A DNA stretch of 64,000 nucleotides from Xenorhabdus sp014467285 (GTDB lineage: Bacteria; Pseudomonadota; Gammaproteobacteria; Enterobacterales; Enterobacteriaceae): the NCBI RefSeq assembly GCF_014467285.1, contig NZ_NKHR01000003.1:186001-250000 (forward strand). The letters are read 5' to 3'. The notes under the pieces were generated by a model, which was not told the DNA's origin, ran no database searches, and saw only the letters and a program-made list of their open reading frames with translations. Shown one piece after another: positions 33,081-41,648 of the stretch (positions within the stretch are counted from its first letter, which is position 1; each line of letters opens with the position of its first letter). A program made the position numbers and the translations under genes.

Positions 33081-36000
33081 TCACATCGTTTTTTGTAATT
33101 CTTTCAGCAATGTTTTCCTGCTTTCCATCATATATTTCATCGCTTTTTGCTTCACATGTCCAAAACCACGCACTTGATTGGGCAATTCTGCAATTTGCTG
33201 ACAGATTGCCAAATTATTGTGATCCATTTTTTCGATCAAAATATCAATTAATCGCTCATATTCAAGCAGCAAATTTCTTTCCTGCTTACGCTCTTCTTGA
33301 TAGCCAAAAATATCGAAGACAGTGCCACGCAGTGATTTACACGCAGCAAGGAAGTGGAGTATAGGAATAATCCATGAACCGTATTCCCGTTTTCCTCGTT
33401 GACCTGTGCGGGGATCTTTACGATTGAGCAGGGGAAGGCTGAGGTGAAAGCGAATTTTATTTGTATTATCGAATTGAGTTTGCAGGTTATCGAAAAAATC
33501 GGTTTTGACAAAAAGGCGTGCAACTTCATATTCATCTTTGTACGCCATCAATTTAAATAAGTTTTCAGCAACTGCCCTGGTAATTTCTTCGGCATCAATC
33601 TGTTGCGCTACCATCTGAATCTGGGCAACACGGCTGAGATAATGTATCGCGTATCTTTCATTCTGATAATCAACCAGCAATTGATATCGATGCATCACGA
33701 GGTCGTCCAGGCTTTTTATGCTTTTTTGTGGATGCGTATTTAAATGCTTCTGTAAAATCTCTGGTTGCACAGCCGCGATACGGCCTATCAGAAAAGCCCG
33801 TCGCGCATTATCCGCTGAATTTCCCAGCTCTTGAATGGTATTGTGGATAGAAGATAACGTGATCGGGAGTTTACCAAGTTGCCAGGCATAACCGATTAAT
33901 ATGATATTTGTTTGAGCTCGGTCTCCTACCAGATGAGCAGCCATCATTTCTGCATCAATAGAGAGTAAGGTGTGAGTATGTTGGCTAAGGAGATCCAGCA
34001 TCTTAGGTTGATCAAGATCCAACATCGGGGCTCGGAGCATTGCGCCAATTTGCGTTTCATGAGTGTTGAGGATACATTTCGTTGAACCCCTCGACATAAC
34101 TTCCAGCGCATTTTGCCCTATCGCCGCAACGAGATCAGCAGCGATAACCAGATTAGCTCTCTCTCGATCAATCCTGACTTGATGCAGTTTATTGGCGTTA
34201 TGGCATAACCGAATATGGGTTATTGCTTCCCCTCCCTTTTGGGCAAAACCGGTAAAATTGAGCAAGTTGACGGCACAATCATCTAATTGGGCGGCATTTG
34301 CAAGGAGATGTCCTGTGGTGACGATGCCTGTACCGCCGACCCCAACCAATAGGATTTCATAAGGGATTTCCGCCAAGACGGGGGTTGGTAGTGGTAGCTT
34401 CTGGATAATTTTTTCTAAATCGGTTTGTGAGAGAATTTTGCTGAGATCGGGACATGGATTGGCATCTTCGACGGTAATAAAGCTTGGGCAAAATCCTTTC
34501 AGACAGGATAAGTCCGAATTACAAACGTGTTGATCTATCGTGCGCTTAGTGCCTAAAAGGGTTTTTGTCGGGATCACAGCGAGACAATTCGATTGTATTT
34601 GACAATCACCACAGCCTTCACAAATTTGCTCGTTAATGACAGCACGTCGCATCACTTTGGGGGCTAACCCACGCTTTCTTTTGCGGCGAAGCTCTGTAGC
34701 ACACTCTTGATCGTAGATGATGACGGTTACGCCAACAATCTCACGAAGTCGTTTCTGTATATCTTCCAGATAATCCCGCCCATAGAACTTCACATTGGCG
34801 GGAAGGCGGCTTTTATCTTTATATTTATCAGGATGGTCTGTCACAACAACGACTTCTTTTACCCCTTCTGAAATCATCAAAGAGGCAATTTGTAATATTG
34901 TAATGTTTCCATCCAGTGGCTGCCCGCCTGTCATCGCGACGGCATCATTAAACAATAACTTATAAGTAATGTGGCTTCCCGCAGCAACAGATTGACGGAT
35001 AGCTAAGTGACCGGAATGAAAATAGGTTCCATCTCCCAGATTCTGAAATACGTGAGAGCGATTGACAAAAGGGGCATGTCCTATCCAGTCGACACCTTCG
35101 CCTCCCATTGGCGTGAGGCCGTTTCCTGTGTTGCGATCCATCCACGCAGCCATGACATGGCATCCTATGCCAATTTGAGCTTGGCTACCGTCCGGCAAGC
35201 GGGTTGAAGTGCTGTGAGGGCATCCTGCACAAAAATAAGGTGTTCGTTTAGGCAAAGTGGCATCATGCGGAATAATCGCTGTCGACCATTCTGGCGGCAC
35301 GGAGAGAAAGAGGCCGAACTGTTGTAACCATCCAGAAAGTGGAGTTGCGATCCGTGAGGGACGTACTTCTATGTCAGCCGGCAACAATTTTTGACCGAGA
35401 TGGTTATGTTTGCCTATCAGATTGATGCTTTTTCGTAACTTAACTAATTGATGTGCTAACAGCATTTCAACGATGGCTGCTTTCTCTTCAATGACAAAGA
35501 TATCAGTCACTTGTGCAGCTAGTTCGCTGAGAAGCGGTGATAAAGGAAAAACCAAGCGTACATGAAGAAATGCGATTCCTCGTTGTGCCAATTCGGAAGG
35601 TGTCAGCCCTCCAACACGCAGAGTTTCCATGACATCCAGATGGGCTTTGCCAACTGTGACCAATAAGGCGCGTGGATGTTCACAAGGTGTGAGGAGATAA
35701 TCAATGGGGTTCAGTTTGGCAAAATCTTCAATGGCTTTCAGTTTATAGGCTAAACGCTTTTCAATCTGCGGGCCGGGGAGATCTGGCCAACGCCAGTGCA
35801 ATCCATCGGGGCCGGAATCAACTTGAGGGATTTTGTACTCGGGGAAGGGTTTACTTTCTCTGATGGCACCGCTTTCCACAACTTCACTGATCGCCTTGAA
35901 TCCAAACCATGCGCCGCTTACGCGTGAAGCTGCCCACCCCCATAGGCCAACATCGAGGTAATCAGCAACCGATGCCGGATGCAAAATGGGCATACTCCAT

Positions 36001-36461
36001 GCCATCATCGCGAGATCAGATTGGTGGGACATGGAAGAAGAGACACAGCCATGGTCATCCCCGACGATAACCAACACACCACCGTGTGGTGAAGAGCCAT
36101 AGGCATTGCCATGTCTCAGTGCATCGCCAGAACGATCGACTCCCGGCCCTTTGCCGTACCACATCCCAAAGACACCATTAACTTGCCTGTCAGAGTCAGA
36201 TTCCACTTTCTGTGTACCTATCAGTGCATCTGCCGCAAGATCCTCATTGACTGCCGGCTGAAACCGGATATTAGCTTGAATAAGCTCTTTGCTGTGTTGC
36301 CATAATGTTTGATCTAAACGGGCTAAAGGTGAACCGCGATAACCTGAAACGAATCCCGCTGTATTAAGATTATGGAGTTCATCTAACTTAGCTTGAGCGA
36401 GTAGAAGGTCAACCAGCGCTTCAGTGCCCGTGACAAATTTAGATTGATAATATCGAGCCAT
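33081..36461 (-). CDS. Indolepyruvate:ferredoxin oxidoreductase, fused type
   Basis: A very large 1126 aa enzyme that oxidatively decarboxylates aryl-pyruvates or related 2-oxo acids to acyl-CoA. The N-terminal pyrimidine/TPP-related part (GFVSGYRGSPL, MWYGKGPGVDR) is followed by the TPP-binding domain (CAGCPHSTSTR, MGGEGVDWIGH). Next come iron-sulphur cysteines in CEGCGDCQIQSNC and the CNSDLSCLKGFC cluster, and then the gamma-type domain (GVGGTGIVTTG, LNFTGFAQKGGEA). The single-chain alpha-gamma arrangement is the proteobacterial type. It is located between tRNA-Gly copies 2 and 3 and is absent from this place in E. coli. The true substrate is not known. Confidence 0.88.
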   Translation of the reverse strand: MARYYQSKFVTGTEALVDLLLAQAKLDELHNLNTAGFVSGYRGSPLARLDQTLWQHSKELIQANIRFQPAVNEDLAADALIGTQKVESDSDRQVNGVFGMWYGKGPGVDRSGDALRHGNAYGSSPHGGVLVIVGDDHGCVSSSMSHQSDLAMMAWSMPILHPASVADYLDVGLWGWAASRVSGAWFGFKAISEVVESGAIRESKPFPEYKIPQVDSGPDGLHWRWPDLPGPQIEKRLAYKLKAIEDFAKLNPIDYLLTPCEHPRALLVTVGKAHLDVMETLRVGGLTPSELAQRGIAFLHVRLVFPLSPLLSELAAQVTDIFVIEEKAAIVEMLLAHQLVKLRKSINLIGKHNHLGQKLLPADIEVRPSRIATPLSGWLQQFGLFLSVPPEWSTAIIPHDATLPKRTPYFCAGCPHSTSTRLPDGSQAQIGIGCHVMAAWMDRNTGNGLTPMGGEGVDWIGHAPFVNRSHVFQNLGDGTYFHSGHLAIRQSVAAGSHITYKLLFNDAVAMTGGQPLDGNITILQIASLMISEGVKEVVVVTDHPDKYKDKSRLPANVKFYGRDYLEDIQKRLREIVGVTVIIYDQECATELRRKRKRGLAPKVMRRAVINEQICEGCGDCQIQSNCLAVIPTKTLLGTKRTIDQHVCNSDLSCLKGFCPSFITVEDANPCPDLSKILSQTDLEKIIQKLPLPTPVLAEIPYEILLVGVGGTGIVTTGHLLANAAQLDDCAVNLLNFTGFAQKGGEAITHIRLCHNANKLHQVRIDRERANLVIAADLVAAIGQNALEVMSRGSTKCILNTHETQIGAMLRAPMLDLDQPKMLDLLSQHTHTLLSIDAEMMAAHLVGDRAQTNIILIGYAWQLGKLPITLSSIHNTIQELGNSADNARRAFLIGRIAAVQPEILQKHLNTHPQKSIKSLDDLVMHRYQLLVDYQNERYAIHYLSRVAQIQMVAQQIDAEEITRAVAENLFKLMAYKDEYEVARLFVKTDFFDNLQTQFDNTNKIRFHLSLPLLNRKDPRTGQRGKREYGSWIIPILHFLAACKSLRGTVFDIFGYQEERKQERNLLLEYERLIDILIEKMDHNNLAICQQIAELPNQVRGFGHVKQKAMKYMMESRKTLLKELQKTM

Positions 36462-36843
36462 ATCTTTGACCCTCTCTGAAGAGAATAATCATCTAAGTAA
36501 CGACCAAAATTGATGCTAATCTATTTCTATCAAATGGTTACGACAAGCATAAATCTTATTAGATGTTAGTTATTTGTTTATTTAATGTTAATTTTATGGG
36601 ATATGGAGCCATTCTAAATAATTGCAACGGAGATGGCATGTCATTTTTGTGTCAGAACTGAGCGGGTATCTTTTGAGCGTTTAGCATGAAGATAAATGTA
36701 AAGGGCTTGCCATCTTATCTGAACATGTTCATAATGGCGCACATTATTAGTGTGCAGGTTAAGATAATTGTCTTGCTATTCATAGTGTTGAATAGTGTTA
36801 ACCAGCATTCAGGTATCTCAGGCTAATAATAGCCATCAGCGAC
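36462..36843. other. Intergenic region before tRNA-Gly copy 3
   Basis: About 380 bases with no convincing open frame. It contains the promoter of the oxidoreductase gene (minus strand, ribosome site GAGAGGG) and presumably that of the third tRNA. No consensus tRNA promoter as clear as the one before copy 1 is visible. Confidence 0.45.
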
Positions 36844-36919
<76 letters not shown>

Positions 36920-36959
36920 ATCATTCTTACCTCACCCCATTTATTCGAGTTTCTCAACT

Positions 36960-37319
36960 TCTTTCCAACATAATGCTATCCAATCAATTAAGACCGATAT
37001 CCGATTGGGAACATAGTGGCTTTTCATTCTCAACAGATGAACAGGCAGTGCGGGTAACTGCCACTCGGTTAGTTCCGATTGAGCGAGCAGGAATGGCGAC
37101 GGGCATTTTAACTACCATGTGGGCTTGTGGCGAAGCGATATGTGTGGCGAGAGCTTTGGCAATGTTAATTTATCGGGACAGGAATTGATGACTATTTATA
37201 GTAGTGCTTTCAGCGTCCTGACTTATACATTGATGGGGATAACATTATTGGCTGTGGCTATTTGTTTTTTTACTTTAAGAAATGGACGAATAGCTATTAA
37301 TACTAATGTAGCAACATGA
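36960..37319 (+). pseudogene. Remnant of an MFS (DHA2-like) transporter C-terminus
   Basis: Right after tRNA copy 3, one frame reads ATRLVPIERAGMATGILTTM, a loop-and-helix typical of EmrB/QacA-type MFS proteins. After a frameshift near 37140-37190, another frame reads TIYSSAFSVLTYTLMGITLL and AVAICFFTLRN, which looks like the last membrane helix, to a stop at 37317-37319. Only about 110 residues are left and the frame is broken. Confidence 0.5.
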
Positions 37320-37456
37320 TAAATAAATTTTTATGTATGGATCATTATAACGGTACATTTATTTGGGCTGTATTTAAAATCAATTGGATATCGTTAATAA
37401 GCTCAGTGCCAAACTATAACTTCCGTTGATTAGGCTAATCCATCTATTATTCATTA

Positions 37457-37550
37457 TCACGATAGCGCTGGAATTTGATATCGCTTTTCTGACCAATCCA
37501 CAGGAGTATATCCCAGTATGTTGAAAAGTAAGTTCTTTTTCGTTGGCACT
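37457..37550 (-). pseudogene. Remnant of an IS3-family transposase C-terminus
   Basis: On the minus strand the text NEKRTYFST / LGYTPVDWSEKRYQ, read across one or two frameshifts, matches the usual end of IS3-type integrase-like transposases (YNxKRxHSxLGYxTPVxxE). It is only about 30 codons, with no inverted repeats nearby. It indicates past mobile-element activity next to the tRNA. Confidence 0.45.
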
Positions 37551-37797
37551 GGGAAGACAATGTATCTCCGTGATCATCATTAAAAACCTGCTGGTTGTAG
37601 CGTTATTACAGTGGGTATCGGTGATACTAATAGATCCTCTTTTTCAGCAAGGTTTTGATCATACGCATATGTATTGTAATTATGTCTGTCCTTAATAGAG
37701 CCATTATCTTTATAAATTAGGAATTCGGTGTTGATTAAAAAGACTTCTTTTCTTGATCTTTAAAAAAATCGTCATTATTGATGGGAGCATAGAAAAG

Positions 37798-39231
37798 ATG
37801 ATAAGAACCGGAGAAAGATATCTTGATGACCTGAGTGATGGACGAACGATTTTTATTAATGGAGAGAAGATTGCAAATCATGTGGATCATCCCGCGTTCA
37901 GGAATGCTATCAGGTCTGTAGCGAATTTATATGATTATAAAGTTAATCATGCCGATAGCATGACTTTTAAGACAGAAACGGGGGAGCAAATCAGCCTGTA
38001 CTGGGAATTACCCTCTACACCAGAAAAGTTAGTTGCACGCGGTCATGCTGCCTATGAATGGGCGAAGCAGACGGTTGGCTGGTTGGGCAGAAGCCCTGAT
38101 TATACTCCATCGGCACTTACAGGAATGCTGACGCATATTGAGTTATTTGAATCTTATTCACAAGAGCGAGCGGATGCTCTGCGGAATTATTTTGCTTATG
38201 CGAGTGAAAAAGATCTCTATCTGACTTACGCACTGATTAGCCCACAAGGTGATCGTTCAAAAACACCGGGTGAGCATACTAAAAATATTTATCACACTCT
38301 TGGTGTGGTGGAAAAGAATGCGAAGGGCATTGTTGTCAGAGGTACAAAGATGTTGGCAACCGGGGCAGCTCTGGCAGATGAAGTTTTTGTTGGTACGCAT
38401 TACCCCCTTAAGCAGGGCGTTGATGAGCGATATGCACTCTCTTTTGCTGTGCCACTTAATACGGATGGCATCAAAATCATTTCAAGGCAATCTTACGAAC
38501 TAGGGGCAAATCCCAAGGATTATCCGCTATCGTCCCGATTTGATGAAAATGATTCCATGCTCTATTTTGATGATGTTTTGGTGCCCTGGGAAAGGGTCTT
38601 TGTCTTCGAAGATATTGAGATGTGTCTCAGACAGTTAGACTCAACGGCGACAGAAGTGATAATGGATACTCAAGGCCTGGCGCGTTATGCTGTGAAATTG
38701 CATTTTTTGGCGGGTTTGGCTCAGAATATGGCTGAGATAAACGGCGTGAGTCAGATCCCTGCCGTGAAGGAATCACTTGCACAGTTAGCCTGTTATGCCA
38801 TGAATATGGAGGCGCTGTTTAAAAGCGTCATCCATTGTCCAAAAATATATAACGGATTTTATATACCAGATAAGACCCTGCTTTATACGTATCGGGTTAT
38901 GTCGCAGTCAATATATCCTAATGTGTTGGAAATAATCAGAAAGCTAGCGGGTGGAGGCATTCTGATGTTGCCATCCAGTGAGGCAGATTTAGAAAATGAT
39001 GAAATTTTAGGAATAATCGAGAAAACACAATATTCATCAGTTGCTTCCCCTATCGAAAGAGTCAGGCTGATGAAGTTAGTGTGGGACGCGGTTGGGTCAG
39101 AGTTTGCTTCAAGGCATCATCAATATGAATTGTTTTATGCAGGCGCCCCTTATCAGACGTTAGGACGTTTTTATAAGCAATACGATTGGGAGTCATCAAG
39201 GGCATTGGTTGAGAAGGTAAAAATGCCATAG
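37798..39231 (+). CDS. HpaB/PvcC-type FADH2-dependent aromatic hydroxylase
   Basis: A 477 aa protein of the 4-hydroxyphenylacetate 3-hydroxylase large-subunit family (acyl-CoA-dehydrogenase fold). Signatures are MIRTGERYLDDLSDGRTIFI and HPAFRNAIRSVANLYD at the N-terminus, WLGRSPDYTP, DYPLSSRFDENDSMLYFDDV and VPWERVFVF in the middle. LMKLVWDAVGSEFASRH is at the C-terminus. Family members hydroxylate phenols using FADH2 from a separate reductase; PvcC acts in tyrosine-derived isocyanide/coumarin synthesis. No HpaC-type reductase is visible in the window. ATG 37798 aligns with the family start; an upstream TTG at 37753 is less likely. It stands alone in the island between the third tRNA-Gly and queG. 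Confidence 0.85.
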   Translation: MIRTGERYLDDLSDGRTIFINGEKIANHVDHPAFRNAIRSVANLYDYKVNHADSMTFKTETGEQISLYWELPSTPEKLVARGHAAYEWAKQTVGWLGRSPDYTPSALTGMLTHIELFESYSQERADALRNYFAYASEKDLYLTYALISPQGDRSKTPGEHTKNIYHTLGVVEKNAKGIVVRGTKMLATGAALADEVFVGTHYPLKQGVDERYALSFAVPLNTDGIKIISRQSYELGANPKDYPLSSRFDENDSMLYFDDVLVPWERVFVFEDIEMCLRQLDSTATEVIMDTQGLARYAVKLHFLAGLAQNMAEINGVSQIPAVKESLAQLACYAMNMEALFKSVIHCPKIYNGFYIPDKTLLYTYRVMSQSIYPNVLEIIRKLAGGGILMLPSSEADLENDEILGIIEKTQYSSVASPIERVRLMKLVWDAVGSEFASRHHQYELFYAGAPYQTLGRFYKQYDWESSRALVEKVKMP

Positions 39232-39242
39232 TCGGTAAGGGG

Positions 39243-39270
39243 AAGTGCCAGCATAGAAATGTTGGCACTT
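39243..39270 (+). terminator. Hairpin after the hydroxylase gene
   Basis: AAGTGCCAGCAT at 39243-39254 pairs with ATGTTGGCACTT at 39259-39270 around AGAA, 11 bases after the stop codon. The T-run is weak (ATTAC follows). It is a probable terminator. Confidence 0.65.
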
Positions 39271-39299
39271 ATTACAATTCATATCTTATTTTCCAACAG

Positions 39300-39401
39300 T
39301 TACCTGACTTTCACCCCAAATATAGACCCTATTAAAAATGCAATCCCCGCCAAAAATAAATTGTCGATAAAGCGCTTGCTATCCTGCTCTAACAAGTCCA
39401 T
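39300..39401 (-). CDS. Candidate small membrane protein, 33 aa
   Basis: A short minus-strand frame with ATG 39401, stop 39300-39302 and a GAGGCGG ribosome site 6-12 bases upstream. The 33 residues begin MDLLEQDSKRFIDN, followed by a clean 16-residue hydrophobic helix (LFLAGIAFLIGSIFGV) and a basic KVR end. This layout is typical of small single-span membrane proteins. I know no homologue. It lies beside the DnaA-box region. Expression is unproven. Confidence 0.4.
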   Translation of the reverse strand: MDLLEQDSKRFIDNLFLAGIAFLIGSIFGVKVR

Positions 39402-39523
39402 AATGCCGCCTCATTTTTGAAGAGGCAGAGGAAAATTTCTCCACTAGCGTCTAGAATGGATGGGTGGGGTTTTTATTTCACTGCTGATTTCTGGTGTTTT
39501 CTACTAGAATTCAATTCTCGTTT

Positions 39524-39762
39524 TTATCCACAGAATTTAAAATTACAGTCATATTGAGTCACTTGACGATGCTCTACTTGTTGCACAGAGTTATCCACAG
39601 GGGGCTTTGCCGTGTTTGAATATTTTGAGTTATCACCCAAGGCAATGGTTTATATTTAACTTATTGATTAATTAAAATAATTAACTTCATTTTAAAATAC
39701 ATTGATTAATATTTACCCCTGATTTGTTTATTGTTCAGAAAAGCATTTTTATTTTATTCACA
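39524..39762 (+). other. datA: datA-like cluster of DnaA boxes
   Basis: Three sites match the DnaA-box consensus TTATNCACA exactly, all in the same orientation: TTATCCACA at 39524-39532, TTATCCACA at 39591-39599 and TTATTCACA at 39754-39762. A consensus IHF site and AT-rich DNA lie between boxes 2 and 3. In E. coli the DnaA-titration and DnaA-ATP hydrolysis locus datA lies in the same neighbourhood, between the glyVXY tRNAs and queG, and combines DnaA boxes with one IHF site. Position and content together suggest this is the datA counterpart. Activity is inferred, not shown. Confidence 0.65.
39657..39669 (-). promoter_or_regulatory. IHF-binding consensus within the DnaA-box cluster
   Basis: TAACTTATTGATT matches the reverse complement of the IHF consensus WATCARNNNNTTR at every defined position, and it is flanked by an AT-rich tract. 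It lies 57 bases after DnaA box 2 and 84 before box 3. In E. coli, IHF binding activates datA. Confidence 0.6.
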
Positions 39763-39807
39763 AGGAAACAGACGGCTTTTTTAACAAAAAATTCGATTGG
39801 TTGATTG

Positions 39808-40965
39808 TTAAGCATCTCTGGGTAGGCCTTTAGTAATAGCACGTATCAAACGTTTTTGTTGTGAGGTCTGAACTTCGATTGAATTAGCATTACGGCGGTT
39901 TATTTGTTGATTAATAGCCCAGTGGATATGTTCATCCAAAACATTACTTAATCCCGTTCTTTTTTCCAAAGCTAGTACGATGTCATCTTGGTAAGGTGCA
40001 TTGCCTAAGGCAACAGAAATGTTGCGTAGCCAGCGCAAATACCCAATGCGACGAATTGCTGAGCCTTCCGTGATGCGCAGAAATTTTTCTTCACTCCAAC
40101 TGAACAGATCAAGCAGCTCTGGAGTATGCAGTGCTGCACGTGGGTTGAAATCAGCTTCATCTGTCAATTGTGAAAAACGGTTCCACGGGCAGATAAGCTG
40201 GCAATCATCGCAGCCATAAATCCGGTTACCCATTAACGGACGAAATTCTTCCGGTATTACGCCTTCCAATTCAATTGTCAGATATGAAATGCACCGTCGG
40301 GCATCAATGGTATAAGGCTCAACGATGGCTCCTGTCGGACAAGTTGTCATGCAGGCCACACATCGCCCACATTGTTCTTCTTGGGGGGCATCAACAGGTA
40401 AGGGAAGATCGATCAGCAATTCACCGAGGAAAAACCAGGAGCCTGAATCTCGATTTAATATAAGTGAGTGTTTACCAACCCATCCAAGCCCGGCTTTTGC
40501 TGCCAGTGGGCGTTCCATGATAGGAGCAGAATCGACAAAAGGACGAAAATTCAGAGTTCCCTGATATTCATGGGTGGTGCAATAGTCTTGGATCGTATCG
40601 CCTAGTTTTTTGAGACGTTGGCGCAGCAGTTTATGATAATCTCTGCCCAGCGAATAGCGGCTAACATAGCCCATTTGTGGATTGTTAAGCGTACTGGCAA
40701 AAGCGGCTTTAGCGGGCAGATAATTCATGCGTACACTAATTACCCGCAAAGTTCCGGGCAGCAGTTCATGGGGACGGGCGCGCATCATACCGTGACGTGC
40801 CATCCAGTCCATTTCGCCATGATATTGCTTATCAAGCCATTCCTGTAGCTTTGGTTCTTCTGCCGATAAATCGGTGTCACAGATACCGACTTGTTGGAAA
40901 CCGAGGGAAATACCCCATTGTTTGATATTTGCTGCTAGAAGATTCAGATCGAGAGGGGCTGCCAT
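39808..40965 (-). CDS. queG: QueG epoxyqueuosine reductase
   Basis: A 385 aa cobalamin- and iron-sulphur-dependent enzyme for the last step of queuosine tRNA modification. Two 4Fe-4S motifs are visible, CGRCVACMTTCPTGAI and CDDCQLICPWN, with the start of the second group completing the first cluster. The N-terminal cobalamin-binding part includes YHGEMDWMARH. A HEAT-like C-terminal tail follows (about 310-385). It is transcribed away from tsaE. In E. coli nnr lies between the two; here only 204 non-coding bases do. Confidence 0.95.
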   Translation of the reverse strand: MAAPLDLNLLAANIKQWGISLGFQQVGICDTDLSAEEPKLQEWLDKQYHGEMDWMARHGMMRARPHELLPGTLRVISVRMNYLPAKAAFASTLNNPQMGYVSRYSLGRDYHKLLRQRLKKLGDTIQDYCTTHEYQGTLNFRPFVDSAPIMERPLAAKAGLGWVGKHSLILNRDSGSWFFLGELLIDLPLPVDAPQEEQCGRCVACMTTCPTGAIVEPYTIDARRCISYLTIELEGVIPEEFRPLMGNRIYGCDDCQLICPWNRFSQLTDEADFNPRAALHTPELLDLFSWSEEKFLRITEGSAIRRIGYLRWLRNISVALGNAPYQDDIVLALEKRTGLSNVLDEHIHWAINQQINRRNANSIEVQTSQQKRLIRAITKGLPRDA

Positions 40966-41169
40966 GGGATATCAATTTACTGCTGTAAGAGGAGCGTAGA
41001 TTAACACAGTGTGGATTGAATACAAAAAATACGGAATATGGCGTTACAGCGGTGCATAAGATGTTCAGTGATTATGCCTGAGTTATGTTATGGTTATCGG
41101 TTAAGCTATTTTACTGATATGTCTATCTGTTCAGGCTCTTAATTCAATAAATAAAATAGATATTTTTCG

Positions 41170-41634
41170 ATGAAAGAACTCGTTTTACCACTTCCAAATG
41201 AAAATGCCACAGTTGCATTGGGTAATGCAGTGGCGTCAGTCGGCGATCGCGGCTATGTTATTTATTTATATGGTGATCTTGGTGCAGGAAAAACCACATT
41301 TAGCCGTGGTTTCCTACAGGCGCTCGGCCATCAGGGGCATGTGAAAAGTCCAACTTATACGCTGGTCGAACCTTACGCTTTACAACCACGGCCTGTCTAT
41401 CATTTTGACTTATACCGTCTGGCTGATCCTGAAGAGCTGGAATTTATGGGGATCCGTGATTATTTCCACCAGGATGCTATTTGCTTGGTGGAATGGCCTC
41501 AACAAGGCGCTGGTGTTCTGCCTGATGCCGATATTGAGCTGCATTTGAGTTATGACAGCGAAGGCCGACAGGCGCGTTTTGTTGCGTTATCTGAATATGG
41601 TGAAAGTCTGTTGGATAATTTGAAGTCCTTATGA
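41170..41634 (+). CDS. tsaE: TsaE tRNA threonylcarbamoyladenosine ATPase
   Basis: A 154 aa P-loop ATPase that works with TsaB/TsaD in t6A37 tRNA modification. Walker A is GDLGAGKTTFSRG at about residues 37-49, followed by SPTYTLVEPY and the YHFDLYRL motif. It begins the run tsaE-amiB-mutL-miaA-hfq-hflX-hflK-hflC. Its stop overlaps an ATG in the amiB frame, so translation may be coupled. Confidence 0.95.
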   Translation: MKELVLPLPNENATVALGNAVASVGDRGYVIYLYGDLGAGKTTFSRGFLQALGHQGHVKSPTYTLVEPYALQPRPVYHFDLYRLADPEELEFMGIRDYFHQDAICLVEWPQQGAGVLPDADIELHLSYDSEGRQARFVALSEYGESLLDNLKSL

Positions 41635-41648
41635 AGGAATACCCGACC

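Noticed and set aside
37380..37580. 66-codon minus-strand open frame as a real gene.
   Set aside because: The recognisable IS3-like text is in other frames, so this frame is a by-product of decay.
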